From NCBI GenBank assembly GCA_014323795.1, contig JACONK010000008.1, positions 35,688 to 99,687 on the forward strand: a stretch of 64,000 nt of DNA. The letters are read 5' to 3'. Every line of letters starts with the position of its first letter. Position 1 is the first letter of the stretch. The stretch comes from Paracoccaceae bacterium (GTDB lineage Bacteria; Pseudomonadota; Alphaproteobacteria; Rhodobacterales; Rhodobacteraceae). Below the pieces are notes generated by a model. It saw nothing but the letters and a program-made list of their open reading frames with translations, was not told the origin of the DNA and made no database searches. The translations under genes were made by a program, and so were the position numbers. Positions 9,295 through 18,699 of this stretch are shown here, in pieces.

Positions 9295-10599
9295 TCATAA
9301 CTGCCGTATCTTCAGCTGCGTCACCTTGTTTCCGGCCCGGCCTGAAATTTCAAACCGGTGATTGTGAAAGATGAATACCTGGCCGATGTCGGGAATCATC
9401 TGCGCCTCGTGAATCACCAGGCCCGCGATCGTGTTCGCCTCCTCATCGGGGAGCGACCAATCCATGGTGCGGTTGAGGTTGCGGATTGTTATGGCGCCGT
9501 CAATAACATAGGAGCCGGTTTCGTCCATTTCCGGCATGGGCTGGTCATCCACGTCATGTTCATCGGCGATTTCTCCTATCACCTCCTCTATAATATCTTC
9601 CAGCGTCACAAGGCCCTGCAGTGCCCCGTATTCGTCAATCACCAGCGCGAAGTGGGTTTTGCGGCGCAGGAATTCGCGTAACTGATGGTTGAGCGTTGTC
9701 TTCTCCGGAACAAAATAGGGTTTCATGGCGATTGACATGACGTCAAATTCGGCGATCTTTGCGACCCCGTCTGCGCTGCGCATCAACCGGTTGACGGCGC
9801 GCAGAAGATCCTTTGCATGTATCACGCCGATGATGTTCTCCGGATCGTCGCGATAGACGGGGAGGCGCGTGTATGGAGAGTTCAGGCACTGGTTTATGAT
9901 TTTGTCCGGCGGCAGGGCCAGATCCAGCATCTCCATATCTGATCGGTGAAGCATGATTTCCTCCACCTCCAGTTCCTTGAGTTCAAGCGCGCCGAGCAGG
10001 CGATCCCGGTCGTCGCGATCCACATTGCCTTCCGAATGGCCGAGTGCCACGATGCCCGCGATCTCGGCCTGGGCCCTGGCGGCACTTTGCGCATCATCAG
10101 CGTCCCGCAGACCGGCAAAATAAAGAATACCGCGTACCACAACCTGCACGGCGGCGACAAGCGGGGCAAAGACGGTGACCACGACAGAAATCGGGCGACT
10201 GACAAGCGTCGCGGCCTGTTCCGAGCGCAGGATCGCGTAGGTCTTGGGTAACACTTCTGCAAAGACGAGCACAAGAAGCGTCATCACGAGGGTGGCGACG
10301 GGCACACCTGCCTCCCCGAAGAGCTGCAGAAAGAGCGAGGTCGCCAGCGCAGCTGCCAGGATGTTTACCAGATTATTGCCCAAAAGAACCGCCCCGATCA
10401 GGCGTTCGGAATTGTCGGTCAGCCGTAGTGCCAGGCGGGCACCATAGCTTCCCTTGTCCGCCAGCGCGTGAAGCCGCCCGCGGGAGGCGGCGGTCAGCGC
10501 GGTTTCGGATCCGGAAAAGAAAGCGGACATGCACAGGAGACCAAGCACGGCACAGATTGTAAGCCAGGCACTTGCGTCAAGAAGCGGCGCGGATTCCAT
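9295..10599 (-). CDS. CNNM / CorC-HlyC family membrane protein with CBS pair
   Basis: A 434-residue integral membrane protein, often annotated as hemolysin-family or magnesium/cobalt efflux CorC-like. N-terminal DUF21/CNNM transmembrane domain (residues about 10-190, four hydrophobic segments, with the conserved 'FFSGSETALTAASRGRLHALA'). Two CBS motifs (about 205-335) follow, including 'VDRDDRDRLLGALELKELEVEEIMLHRSDM'. The C-terminal CorC_HlyC/TerC-associated domain (about 345-434) contains 'DGAITIRNLNRTMDWSLPDEEANTIAGLV'. Relatives affect Mg2+/Co2+ efflux; haemolysis as a function is a historical misnomer. It lies 257 bp from the xerD end and points the same way, but is probably expressed separately. 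Confidence 0.9.
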   Translation of the reverse strand: MESAPLLDASAWLTICAVLGLLCMSAFFSGSETALTAASRGRLHALADKGSYGARLALRLTDNSERLIGAVLLGNNLVNILAAALATSLFLQLFGEAGVPVATLVMTLLVLVFAEVLPKTYAILRSEQAATLVSRPISVVVTVFAPLVAAVQVVVRGILYFAGLRDADDAQSAARAQAEIAGIVALGHSEGNVDRDDRDRLLGALELKELEVEEIMLHRSDMEMLDLALPPDKIINQCLNSPYTRLPVYRDDPENIIGVIHAKDLLRAVNRLMRSADGVAKIAEFDVMSIAMKPYFVPEKTTLNHQLREFLRRKTHFALVIDEYGALQGLVTLEDIIEEVIGEIADEHDVDDQPMPEMDETGSYVIDGAITIRNLNRTMDWSLPDEEANTIAGLVIHEAQMIPDIGQVFIFHNHRFEISGRAGNKVTQLKIRQL

Positions 10600-10856
10600 T
10601 GTTCAAACGTTTCCAGTGGTTAAGGTCACATGCCCCGTTATGGGGCCCCCGACGCGCCACTTCAAGAGAGCGCAGAATGAAGGTTGTCGATTCGGGGCGG
10701 ATTTCGGGGGATATCCGGTTCTTTGGCATGGTCTGTTTTAAAAGGTTCCGCTATGCCGCAGTTGCGGCGACCACCCCGCCTGCCAAATATGCCCGGCAGG
10801 CTGATATAGTGTTCGGGACAGTACGTGGTGCCGTAACTATACTGCAAATTCCGCTT

Positions 10857-11777
10857 TCATCCCCGGGCTAACGGATGCCTTGTCAGCACCAGCTCCTTGA
10901 GCGCGTCATCGAGCACATGGGTATATATTTCGGTCGTTGCCACATCTGCATGTCCCAGGAGCATCTGGATCACGCGCAGGTCCGCACCACCGGCCAGCAG
11001 GTGGGTGGCAAAGGCGTGGCGCATGGTGTGCGGCGTCACGCTGGCGGGGTTTACGCCTGCCAGCACGGCGATATCTTTTATCAGCCCGTGAAAGCGCACC
11101 CGGGTCAGGTGGCCGGCCCTGCCCGGCGACGGGAACAGAAAACGTGATGGCGGCTTGCCCTGCACACGACCCCGTTCTTCTGCGCTGTCGCGGGCGTTCA
11201 GCCAGGCGGCCACAGCCATTTTGGCACCGGGAGAGAGAGGCACCAGCCGTTCCCTGTCGCCCTTGCCCCGGATCAGGAGCATATCCGGGTTACCGCGCAC
11301 GGCGGCCACGGGCAGCGTCACCAGTTCGCTTGCCCGCATGCCCGTTGCATAAAGCAACTGCATCAGGCAGGTGTTGCGCAGCCGGGCGGCCTGGGTCCGT
11401 CCGCTGCGTGCCGCTGCGTCCAGCAGGCGATCCACCTCTTCTTCGCCCAGCGTCCCGGGCAGGCGTCTCTTAATCTTCGGGCCCTTGATCTGTGCCGCAG
11501 GGTTCTGATCACGCCAGCCCTCTTCAAGCGCGAATCGAAACAGCTGTCTGGCCGCTGACAAGTGCCGGGCCCGCGTGGCCTCGGCCAGGCCGCGGGCTTC
11601 CAGATCGATGAGCCATTCCTCGATGTCTTTCCGGCTGGCCCTGGCAAATGTTGTACCATGCGCTGCCAACACCGCCGCAAGACCTTCCAGATCGCGCCGA
11701 TAGCCCAGAAGCGTATTTTCGGACGCGTCCCGTTCGGCGTAGATCGCTTCCAGGAACGGGGATATCCAGTCGTTCAT
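10857..11777 (-). CDS. xerD: Tyrosine site-specific recombinase XerD
   Basis: Recombinase that with XerC and FtsK resolves chromosome dimers at dif. The 306-residue protein has the N-terminal core-binding SAM-like domain (about 1-85) and the C-terminal catalytic domain with all catalytic residues visible. These are Arg in 'YATGMRASELVTL', Lys in 'IRGKGDRERLVPL', the His-x-x-Arg of 'TPHTMRHAFATHLL', His in 'LLGHADVATTEIYTHV' and the nucleophile Tyr in the same segment. The context (a small membrane gene and aroK-aroB divergently beside it) is a housekeeping arrangement, so this is XerD rather than a phage integrase. No dif-like site was recognised nearby. Confidence 0.92.
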   Translation of the reverse strand: MNDWISPFLEAIYAERDASENTLLGYRRDLEGLAAVLAAHGTTFARASRKDIEEWLIDLEARGLAEATRARHLSAARQLFRFALEEGWRDQNPAAQIKGPKIKRRLPGTLGEEEVDRLLDAAARSGRTQAARLRNTCLMQLLYATGMRASELVTLPVAAVRGNPDMLLIRGKGDRERLVPLSPGAKMAVAAWLNARDSAEERGRVQGKPPSRFLFPSPGRAGHLTRVRFHGLIKDIAVLAGVNPASVTPHTMRHAFATHLLAGGADLRVIQMLLGHADVATTEIYTHVLDDALKELVLTRHPLARG

Positions 11778-12140
11778 ATACGCCCCTCTGCGCCCGGCAA
11801 TGCATGACGTGCGACGTGCCGTGCTGCGTCATGCAGAACGGCGCGACGTAATGCCGCCCACGCAATTTCCAACGCCGCCCGGACCGCGTGACGGCTGTGT
11901 GAGCGTGGTCAGGGATTCAAGGGGCACTTTTCCCCGACGATTATCTTTCACAGCCCGAATTAATATGCCGTGCTGCCCGGATTTGCCCGGACTGGCTAAT
12001 ACCAGACGGGCAATAACCGCTGCTTCACGGCCTGTCCATGCCTTGCGCCCGGCGAGATCCTGCAGGGTCGTCCCCTGCAAAAGTGCCTTCGTGATGTAGA
12101 ACAACTCTGTCGTCAATCCGCCGGGCTGTGGTTTAGAGGG
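11778..12140. other. Intergenic region upstream of xerD, no gene recognised
   Basis: 363 bp between xerD and the small membrane-protein gene, both on the minus strand. A 95-codon minus-strand frame (11829-12116) exists, but it resembles no family I know and lacks a good ribosome site. Nothing else stands out. Confidence 0.4.
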
Positions 12141-12410
12141 TCACACGGGGCAGAGGCCGGGTGCAGGCATCCCCGACAACCGGGTCGGCTGATCCGGCAC
12201 TGCGATTTTCATCGCCAAAGCAGGGAACCACGCCGACACAGAGCGCAAGGCTTCAGCCTGGTACGCACCGGTTTCCACAGGCACGGTGAGCACACCCTGC
12301 CTCGGGCTTATATCACCGAAAAACGAATAGCCGACCAGACCGATTACGACGGAAATCACCAGAAGGAACGTATATAAAAGTAATCTGCCCATGCCTGGGT
12401 ACCTTATCAT
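12141..12410 (-). CDS. Small single-pass membrane protein next to aroK (unknown function)
   Basis: Up to 89 residues. The first part is a strong hydrophobic helix ('LLLYTFLLVISVVIGLVGYSFFG', about residues 9-31), followed by a short charged or polar tail, probably periplasmic. A small membrane protein of this shape, with a 'GY-FFGDISP' stretch after the helix, commonly sits between xerD and aroK in Rhodobacterales; I know of no assigned function. Two ATG codons compete: 12410 (AAAAGG only three bases upstream) and 12392 (AAGG nine bases upstream, giving 83 residues). The second has the better spacing. It is divergent from aroK across 133 bp. Confidence 0.65.
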   Translation of the reverse strand: MIRYPGMGRLLLYTFLLVISVVIGLVGYSFFGDISPRQGVLTVPVETGAYQAEALRSVSAWFPALAMKIAVPDQPTRLSGMPAPGLCPV

Positions 12411-12543
12411 TTGCCTTTTGTCTCAACAACATGGGGTTGCAGTACATAATGCCAATGGTATCCTCCAGAATTCAAAACCGGTGTGACGGGAAACAGGCAG
12501 GAAATCGCCGAACCGCAGCACGAAACACGCGAGGGGCGCACAT

Positions 12544-13092
12544 TTGGCCTGGCAACTGACAAAGACAATTGCCCTGGTGGGGTTGATGGGGGCTGGCAAG
12601 ACGGCTGTGGGTACTGCGGTGGCGGGCAGGCTCGGGGTGCCGTTTCTTGACACCGATCAGGAGATTGAGCGTGCCGCCTCCATGACCATAAGCGAAATTT
12701 TCGAACGCGACGGGGAGGCCTTCTTTCGCGAAAAGGAAGAACAGGTGCTGCGGCGCCTGATGTCTGGCCCGTCGGTAATCCTTGGCACCGGGGGCGGGGC
12801 CTATCTGCGCGACAGCAACAGGGCGATCATTTCCGAAACCGGGGTCGCCCTGTGGCTGAAGGCTGATCTGCCGCTTCTGTGGTCGCGGATTAAACACAAG
12901 ACAACGCGCCCGCTTCTGCGCACCGCCGACCCCTGCCTGACCCTGTCAAAGCTTCTTTATGCGCGGGATCCCTGTTACGCGCAGGCTGAGTTTGTGACCG
13001 AAGCGAAGGCGGAATTGAGCATCGACCGGATGGCCGAAAGGGTAATAAAAACCTTGGCGGACGCCCCGGGTTCCGGCCTGAAAACGGTCTGA
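12544..13092 (+). CDS. aroK: Shikimate kinase
   Basis: Phosphorylates shikimate at the 3-OH in the chorismate pathway. 182 residues. Walker A GLMGAGKTAVG (about 13-23), the shikimate-binding 'FLDTDQEIERAASMTISEIFERDGE' with its Asp-Thr-Asp motif, and 'LGTGGGAYL' are present. The lid Arg is in 'RPLLRTADP'. Translation appears to begin at TTG 12544, seven bases after GAGGGG; no ATG lies upstream in frame. Only three bases separate its stop from the aroB start, so the two form an operon of consecutive pathway steps. Confidence 0.94.
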   Translation: MAWQLTKTIALVGLMGAGKTAVGTAVAGRLGVPFLDTDQEIERAASMTISEIFERDGEAFFREKEEQVLRRLMSGPSVILGTGGGAYLRDSNRAIISETGVALWLKADLPLLWSRIKHKTTRPLLRTADPCLTLSKLLYARDPCYAQAEFVTEAKAELSIDRMAERVIKTLADAPGSGLKTV

Positions 13093-13095
13093 ACC

Positions 13096-14205
13096 ATGCG
13101 CACTACTGTCAGGGTCGATCTGGCCGGGCGATCTTACGATATCGTCATCGCGCCTGGCCTGCTGGGGCATGCCGGGGCGGAGGTGGAGAGCCTGCTTAAA
13201 CGGCCCAGGGTTTTTGTTATCACTGACAGGACAGTTGCGCACAATCACGGATCAACGCTGGAGTCCGGTTTGGCCACCGCCGGTATCCACGCGGCATTCA
13301 TGGAGCTTCCGCCGGGGGAGGCAACCAAAAACTGGATCCATCTGCAAGACGTGGTGGAATGGCTGTTGGTGCGGAAGGTGGAACGGGATGACCTTGTGCT
13401 GGCCTTTGGCGGCGGAGTGATCGGCGATCTGGCGGGCTTTGCCGCGGCTATCCTGCGGCGCGGCGTACGGTTTGTGCAAATCCCGACCACGCTGCTGGCG
13501 CAGGTTGACAGTTCTGTCGGCGGCAAGACCGGAATCAACTCGCCTCAGGGCAAGAACCTGGTGGGAGCTTTTGCTCAACCGTCAAAAGTGCTGGCGGATG
13601 TGTCCGTTCTGGATACGCTCGGCCGCCGCGATTACCTGGCAGGCTACGCGGAAGTAGTGAAATACGGGCTGCTGGGTGATGCCGGTTTTTTTACCTGGCT
13701 CGAACAGAATGCGGCAGCAGCGGCCAGGGGCGACGTGGAAAAACGCATCGAGGCGGTGCGCCGGTCCTGTCAGATGAAAGCAGAAATCGTGGCACAGGAC
13801 GAACGCGAACACGGTAATCGCGCACTTTTGAATCTGGGTCACACCTTCGGGCACGCGCTGGAGGCGGCCACAGGCTATTCAAACCGTTTGCTCCACGGCG
13901 AAGGGGTGTCTATAGGTTGTGCACTGGCCTTCGATATTTCCGCCCGGCTGGGCCTGTGCAGCCAGGAAGCGCCGCGCCGTGTGCGCGCACACTTCGCACG
14001 GCTTGGGATGCGCGGGGATATTGCGGATATCCCCGGCGATCTGCCTGCCGCAGATACGCTGGTTGCGCTGATGCAACAGGACAAGAAGGTTCGCGACGGC
14101 ACGATCAATTTCATCATGGTCCGCGGGATAGGGGAGGCTTTTGTTGCCTCCGGTATCGATCTGCATGTTGTAAGGGACGTTCTGACGGAAGCTCTTGAAC
14201 CCTGA
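13096..14205 (+). CDS. aroB: 3-Dehydroquinate synthase
   Basis: NAD- and Zn/Co-dependent enzyme that cyclises DAHP to 3-dehydroquinate, the second step of the shikimate pathway. 369 residues, normal length. Motifs: the NAD-binding 'LAFGGGVIGDLAGFAAAILRRG' (about 97-118), 'QIPTTLLAQVDSSVGGKTGIN' (about 131-151), and the metal-ligand region 'LLNLGHTFGHALEAATGY' (about 240-257) with a further His in 'LLHGEGVSIG'. Coupled to aroK upstream; a GC-rich hairpin follows the stop, shared with convergent guaA. Confidence 0.96.
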   Translation: MRTTVRVDLAGRSYDIVIAPGLLGHAGAEVESLLKRPRVFVITDRTVAHNHGSTLESGLATAGIHAAFMELPPGEATKNWIHLQDVVEWLLVRKVERDDLVLAFGGGVIGDLAGFAAAILRRGVRFVQIPTTLLAQVDSSVGGKTGINSPQGKNLVGAFAQPSKVLADVSVLDTLGRRDYLAGYAEVVKYGLLGDAGFFTWLEQNAAAAARGDVEKRIEAVRRSCQMKAEIVAQDEREHGNRALLNLGHTFGHALEAATGYSNRLLHGEGVSIGCALAFDISARLGLCSQEAPRRVRAHFARLGMRGDIADIPGDLPAADTLVALMQQDKKVRDGTINFIMVRGIGEAFVASGIDLHVVRDVLTEALEP

Positions 14206-14213
14206 GCCTTTTC

Positions 14214-14239
14214 GGGCCCCGGGTGTTTCCTCCGGGCCC
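14214..14239. terminator. Bidirectional terminator between convergent aroB and guaA
   Basis: GGGCCC-C-GG pairs with CC-GGGCCC across a short loop containing TGTTT, forming an almost perfect GC stem directly after aroB and abutting the guaA stop. A weak T-containing tail (TTATT) follows on the plus strand. The position between two converging genes supports termination in both directions. Confidence 0.6.
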
Positions 14240-15808
14240 TTATTCGTATTCGATTGTTCCCGGCGGTTTCGATGTGATATCATACGTCACCCGATTAATT
14301 CCCGGTACCTCATTTATGATCCGCGTCGCGGTCTCTGATATGAATGCATGGCTGAACGGATAGTAATCCGCCGTCATTCCATCGGTGCTCGTCACCGCGC
14401 GCAGGGTACAGATGTAATCATAGGTGCGCCCGTCGCCCATCACGCCGACCGCGCGCACCGGCAGGATCGCGGCAAAGGCCTGCCAGATCTCATCATAGAG
14501 ACCATGCCTGCGAATCTGGTCAATGTAGATCGCATCCGCCGTGCGGAGGATCTCCAGTTTTGGTCGGGTGATCTTCCCTACGCAGCGGATCGCCAGGCCC
14601 GGCCCGGGGAAGGGGTGGCGGCCGATAAAACCCTGCGGCAGGCCGAGTTTCCGGCCCAAAACGCGAACCTCATCCTTGAAAAGCCCGCGCAGCGGCTCGA
14701 CCAGCTTAAGACCCATCTTTTCCGGCAGACCGCCCACGTTGTGGTGGGACTTGATCGTCACAGAAGGCCCGCCGGAAAAACTGACGCTTTCGACAACATC
14801 GGGGTAGAGTGTGCCCTGGGCCAGAAACTCCGCATCGCCCGCCTCTGCCGCGTGTTTTCGGAAGACATCAATGAAGAGTTTGCCGATGATCTTGCGTTTG
14901 GTTTCCGGGTCTGACTGGCCGTCAAGGGCAGCCAGGAAAAGCGCACTTTCATCAGCGTGAACCAGCGGCATACTATAAGTTTCGCGGAACATGGTCACGA
15001 CCTCTTCCGCCTCCCCCTGGCGCAAGAGGCCGTGGTCCACGAAAACGCAGGTCAGCCGATCACCGATGGCCGCATGAAGCAGCAGGGCTGTGACCGAACT
15101 GTCAATCCCGCCCGACAGGCCGCAAATCACCCTGGCATCGCCAACCTGTTTGCGGATTGCGGCAATGGCCCGGTCGCGGTAGGCACCCATGGTCCAGTCC
15201 CCCGAAAACCCCGCGAGATTCACGAAATTCCTGTAAAGAAGCGCGCCGTGGGGGGTATGGTGTACCTCCGGGTGGAACTGCACGGCATAGAAATGGCGCG
15301 TCGTATCGGCCGTAATCGCGTAAGGTGCGTTGGACGAGGTACCATAGACCTTAAACCCCGGGGCGAGGGCTGTCACGTGGTCTCTGTGGCTCATCCATAC
15401 CTGTTCGTGCCCATCCCTGAACCATCCCTTGAGCAGGTCAAGCGTCCCCTCCGGTTTCACAAACGCCCGCCCGAATTCCGCCATGCCGCCGCCGGAGATT
15501 CTGCCGCCTTCGACGCGCCCGCCGAGATCCTGCATCATCACCTGCTGGCCGTAACAGATACCGAGGATTGGTACGCCAAGGTCGTATACGGAAGCCGGAG
15601 GCCGCGGTGCCCCCTCACGGGTCACGCAGTCCGGACCGCCGGAAAAGATCACGGCCCTGGGTGCAAATTCCGCCAGAAAGGCATCCGTGACATTCTGGCA
15701 TGGGTGGATTTCACAATAGACGTTCAGCTCCCGCAGCCGGCGCGCGATCAGCCGGGTAACCTGGCTGCCGAAGTCAATGATCAACAGGTGTTCGTGGGCT
15801 GCGGTCAT
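14240..15808 (-). CDS. guaA: GMP synthase (glutamine-hydrolysing)
   Basis: Converts XMP to GMP using glutamine and ATP. The frame is open to 15964, but ATG 15808 gives the standard 522 residues and places '[17 protein letters not shown]' at the N-terminus. Class I glutaminase domain: nucleophile Cys85 in 'ILGICYGQQ', and the His-x-Glu dyad in '[10 protein letters not shown]'. The ATP-pyrophosphatase P-loop is '[15 protein letters not shown]' (about residues 228-242). The C-terminal dimerisation domain ends '[13 protein letters not shown]', the exact family tail. It converges with aroB; 290 bp separate its start from the divergent MttB-like gene. Confidence 0.96.
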   Translation of the reverse strand: MTAAHEHLLIIDFGSQVTRLIARRLRELNVYCEIHPCQNVTDAFLAEFAPRAVIFSGGPDCVTREGAPRPPASVYDLGVPILGICYGQQVMMQDLGGRVEGGRISGGGMAEFGRAFVKPEGTLDLLKGWFRDGHEQVWMSHRDHVTALAPGFKVYGTSSNAPYAITADTTRHFYAVQFHPEVHHTPHGALLYRNFVNLAGFSGDWTMGAYRDRAIAAIRKQVGDARVICGLSGGIDSSVTALLLHAAIGDRLTCVFVDHGLLRQGEAEEVVTMFRETYSMPLVHADESALFLAALDGQSDPETKRKIIGKLFIDVFRKHAAEAGDAEFLAQGTLYPDVVESVSFSGGPSVTIKSHHNVGGLPEKMGLKLVEPLRGLFKDEVRVLGRKLGLPQGFIGRHPFPGPGLAIRCVGKITRPKLEILRTADAIYIDQIRRHGLYDEIWQAFAAILPVRAVGVMGDGRTYDYICTLRAVTSTDGMTADYYPFSHAFISETATRIINEVPGINRVTYDITSKPPGTIEYE

Positions 15809-16098
15809 GCCGCTGTGCCTAGACTGGCCGATTACCATGTGCAAGGGTCGGCACACGATCAGGGCGGTCCGCAAGCTATCCGATAGTGCGCAGGGGCCGG
15901 GGATGCGCGGGACACCGGCACAAGATTCCGCAATACCCCGGGAGGATATCTTTGCGTCACCCACTTGCCGGGGTGTGTGCCTTAAGCAACAGGAAATGTC
16001 GCATTTACCTGTCGGCCGGCAGTTTGGGGGATATCTGAAGGGTTTCGCAGGATAAATTCCATATTAGAAATAAAATCGGCCGTTTCAGGGAGGTGTAG

Positions 16099-17640
16099 AT
16101 GTCCGATGTAGCAGCCTGCCGCCGTCGGGCCCGCGGCGGAGCCGCCGCCCGCCGTGCCGAACGCACGGCCGTGAAGCTGGAAGCAGCCAGATATATTGAG
16201 CGTAACCTGCCCGGTTTTGAAGTACTGACCGAAGAGGCCATAGAGGTGATCGAGGCCAACGCTGAAACCGTGCTTGAAGAGATCGGTGTGAACTTTCCCG
16301 AAAACCCCACCGCCCGCGCCCGCTGGAAAGAGGCTGGTGCGGATGTGGATGGTGAGCGGGTGCGCCTGCCCAAAGGCCTCGCACGCAAGCTGATCGCGAC
16401 GGCACCGCCCGAGTATATCCAGCACGCCCGCAACCCGGAACGCAGCGTGAAGGTGGGTGGAAACTCGATGGTGCTGGCACCTGTCTATGGCCCGCCGTTT
16501 GTACGCGATATTGTCGGCGGTCGCCGTTACGCCACCATCGCGGATTTCCGGAAGATGGTGAAGCTCATCCACATGTCGAAATGGGTGCACCATTCCGGCG
16601 GCACGGTCTGTGAGCCGACGGACGTCGCGGTGAACAAGCGTCACCTTGATATGCTCTACGCACACATGACGCTTGGCGACAAACCCTACATGGGGTCGGT
16701 CACGGCCCCCGCACGGGCCGTTGACAGTGTGAGGATGTCCGAGATCCTCTTTGGAGAATCTGTGGCGGACAAGACCGTGATGACCTCGCTCATCAACATC
16801 AACTCTCCGCTCACATTTGACGACATCATGACGGGTGCGCTGGAAGTCTATGCACAGAACAACCAGGCCTGCATCGTGTCACCCTTTATTGTCGGCGGGG
16901 CTATGGCACCTGTCTCGGTCGCGGGAACGCTGACCCAGGTGCTGGCTGAAGCGATGGCGGGTATTGCCTATAGCCAGCTCTGTAAACCGGGTGCACCGGT
17001 GATCTTCGGGGCGTTTGTGACCTCGATCGATATGAACTCCGGTGCCCCGACGTTTGGTACGCCCGAAGCCTCTAAAATCCTTTGGGGTGCCGGTCAGCTC
17101 GCGAGGCGGCTAAACCTGCCATTTCGCTCCGGCGGGGCACTGTGTGGCTCCAAATTGCCGGATGCGCAGGCAGCCTATGAAACGGCAAACACGCTGAATG
17201 CGGCACTTCTGGGCGGCGTGAACTTCTGCCTGCACGCGGCCGGCTGGCTCGAAGGCGGGCTTGTCACGAGCTTCGAGAAGTTTGTTATGGATGCCGATCA
17301 GCTCGGTATCCTGCATTCCATAGCCGAAGGCGTGGATATGACAGAAAACAGCCTCGCCATGGGTGCGATACGCGAAGTTGGGCCGGGGGGCCATTATCTC
17401 GGTTGCGAACACACGCAGGCCAACTTCCGGAACGCTTTCTGGAAATCCGATGTACTTGACTATCGTCCGTTCGAGACCTGGAAAGAGGATGGTGCAAAGG
17501 ATACGGTACAGATTGCTGCGGAAAAGGCAGACCGGATGATCGCCGAATACGTACCACCGGCCATCGACCCTGCGGTTGATGAAGCGTTGCAAGCCTATAT
17601 GGCAGAACGCAAGGCATCCGAGCCTGACGCTTTTGGCTGA
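16099..17640 (+). CDS. MttB superfamily trimethylamine methyltransferase-like protein (non-pyrrolysine)
   Basis: A 513-residue TIM-barrel methyltransferase of the MttB (trimethylamine methyltransferase) superfamily. Archetypal MttB moves a methyl group from trimethylamine to a corrinoid protein and needs pyrrolysine. This frame contains no internal stop, so it belongs to the non-Pyl branch, characterised members of which demethylate glycine betaine and other quaternary amines. Features: an Ala/Arg-rich leader (residues 1-25), then 'VLEEIGVNFPENPTARARWKEAGADVDG', a central 'GSVTAPARAVDSVRMSEILFGE', and the C-terminal 'EVGPGGHYLGCEHTQANFRNAFW' typical of the family. A good AGGGAGGTG site precedes the ATG. 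No corrinoid protein or reactivase lies beside it. The substrate is unknown; a methylated osmolyte is an inference from the family and the nearby BCCT gene. Confidence 0.88.
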   Translation: MSDVAACRRRARGGAAARRAERTAVKLEAARYIERNLPGFEVLTEEAIEVIEANAETVLEEIGVNFPENPTARARWKEAGADVDGERVRLPKGLARKLIATAPPEYIQHARNPERSVKVGGNSMVLAPVYGPPFVRDIVGGRRYATIADFRKMVKLIHMSKWVHHSGGTVCEPTDVAVNKRHLDMLYAHMTLGDKPYMGSVTAPARAVDSVRMSEILFGESVADKTVMTSLININSPLTFDDIMTGALEVYAQNNQACIVSPFIVGGAMAPVSVAGTLTQVLAEAMAGIAYSQLCKPGAPVIFGAFVTSIDMNSGAPTFGTPEASKILWGAGQLARRLNLPFRSGGALCGSKLPDAQAAYETANTLNAALLGGVNFCLHAAGWLEGGLVTSFEKFVMDADQLGILHSIAEGVDMTENSLAMGAIREVGPGGHYLGCEHTQANFRNAFWKSDVLDYRPFETWKEDGAKDTVQIAAEKADRMIAEYVPPAIDPAVDEALQAYMAERKASEPDAFG

Positions 17641-17757
17641 TTTCATCGCAAGGTGGCAGCCCACGAGGGCTTTCAGGAAAAATCGGATCCGCCTGAAAAA
17701 GGAAAGAATCGCCTGAAATGGCCGGGATTTTTCCAAAAACCGCTGACCTGGGATAAC

Positions 17758-17834
17758 TGGCGCACCCGGGAGGATTCGAACCTCCGGCCTCTGCCTTCGG
17801 AGGGCAGCGCTCTATCCGGCTGAGCTACGGGTGC
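17758..17834 (-). tRNA. tRNA-Arg (anticodon CCG)
   Basis: Read on the minus strand, a full cloverleaf is visible. Acceptor GCACCCG pairs with CGGGTGC, the D arm carries GCTC-AGCCGGATA-GAGC, the anticodon stem CTGCC/GGCAG encloses the loop CTCCGAA, and the T arm is GGAGGTTCGAATCCTCC. G discriminator and encoded CCA are present. Anticodon CCG reads the CGG arginine codon. It sits between the MttB-like gene and the divergent DUF2182 gene. tRNA genes are common integration sites, but no duplicated tRNA end was seen in the flanks. Confidence 0.97.
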
Positions 17835-17878
17835 ATGCGTGAACCTCCCTGATAGATTAAGGTGCCGTGCCCGGCAAT

Positions 17879-18688
17879 ATGGAATTCATGCTTGCATTGG
17901 CAGAGATACCGCGCTTCAAGGCTGACATGAATCCCGTGATACGCAGTGCCTTCTGGCTCGCCTTTTTCGCGGCAGTCATCCTGTCCTGGCTGGCGATGTA
18001 TTGGATGGCTGTCCGTATGGGGATCAGCGTTTTGGGCAAACAGGCAGGTATGATGAACATGGCGGGCATGCCCGCCATGGGTAGTCCTGCGATGCTTGTA
18101 CCAATGTGGGCTGTCATGATGATTGCCATGATGGGGCCGACCTTTGTGCATACGGCTTCCACCTATGAGGCACTGATGAAATCCGCCAATGGCACCTGTG
18201 GCGGATGGGTCGGCCTGGTGCTTGGTTTTTTTGCTGTCTGGGCAGGGTTTGCCGTCGTGATTGCGCTGGCACAGGCCTGGTTGATGCGGGTCGGGTGGCT
18301 CGACATGTTCGGGGTCTCAACCACGCTCTGGGTCACAGTCGCGCTGCTGATTATCGTTGGCAGTTTCCAGTTCACCAGGGTGAAAGAGGTTTGCCAGGGG
18401 GTCTGCCAGGCACCGATTAACTACTTTCTGGGCCATTGGCGACCCGGCGGTTCAGGCGGGTTCCGGATGGGAATGGGACTGGGCACTTTCTGTGTCGGGT
18501 GTTGCTGGGGTTATATGGTGCTCGGATTCGCGGGCGGGGTGATGAACCTTTTGTGGATGGGGCTTGCAACGGTGATCATGGTGCTGGAAAAGCTGCCCCC
18601 AGTCGCGCACTATGTGAGCAAACCGGTCGGCGTTGTGCTGATTGTGACAGGATTGGCAATTGCCGTGCGGGCGACAGGATTCGTATAA
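17879..18688 (+). CDS. DUF2182 metal-binding-type integral membrane protein
   Basis: A roughly 269-residue polytopic membrane protein of the DUF2182 family (annotated as predicted metal-binding). About six to seven hydrophobic segments are visible. Two features suggest soft-metal or thiol chemistry. One is a Met-rich loop after the first helix ('GMMNMAGMPAMGSPAM', about residues 57-73), continuing into 'VMMIAMMGPTFVHTASTY'. The other is the Cys pairs 'VCQGVCQAPINYF' and 'GTFCVGCCWGYMVLG' in the C-terminal half. ATG 17879 is used; a GTG 12 bases upstream is possible. The next gene, DUF1326, starts 11 bp after this stop, and these two families recur side by side in other proteobacteria, so they probably act together. 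The metal itself is inference. Confidence 0.85.
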   Translation: MEFMLALAEIPRFKADMNPVIRSAFWLAFFAAVILSWLAMYWMAVRMGISVLGKQAGMMNMAGMPAMGSPAMLVPMWAVMMIAMMGPTFVHTASTYEALMKSANGTCGGWVGLVLGFFAVWAGFAVVIALAQAWLMRVGWLDMFGVSTTLWVTVALLIIVGSFQFTRVKEVCQGVCQAPINYFLGHWRPGGSGGFRMGMGLGTFCVGCCWGYMVLGFAGGVMNLLWMGLATVIMVLEKLPPVAHYVSKPVGVVLIVTGLAIAVRATGFV

Positions 18689-18699
18689 CGGGAGACCCT

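Noticed and set aside
8888..9298. 136-codon minus-strand frame between gloA and the CNNM-like gene
   Set aside because: Pro/Arg/His-rich composition, no ribosome site and no family resemblance; typical noise in GC-rich DNA.
10857..11777. Tyrosine recombinase as a phage integrase
   Set aside because: Length, motifs and neighbours fit chromosomal XerD; no phage genes around.
15809..15964. N-terminal extension of GuaA to 15964
   Set aside because: The family begins just before [13 protein letters not shown] 15808 gives the normal length.
17758..17834. tRNA-Arg as an integration site of a genomic island (DUF2182 to photolyase)
   Set aside because: No integrase, no direct repeat of the tRNA 3' end and no composition change at the proposed borders.
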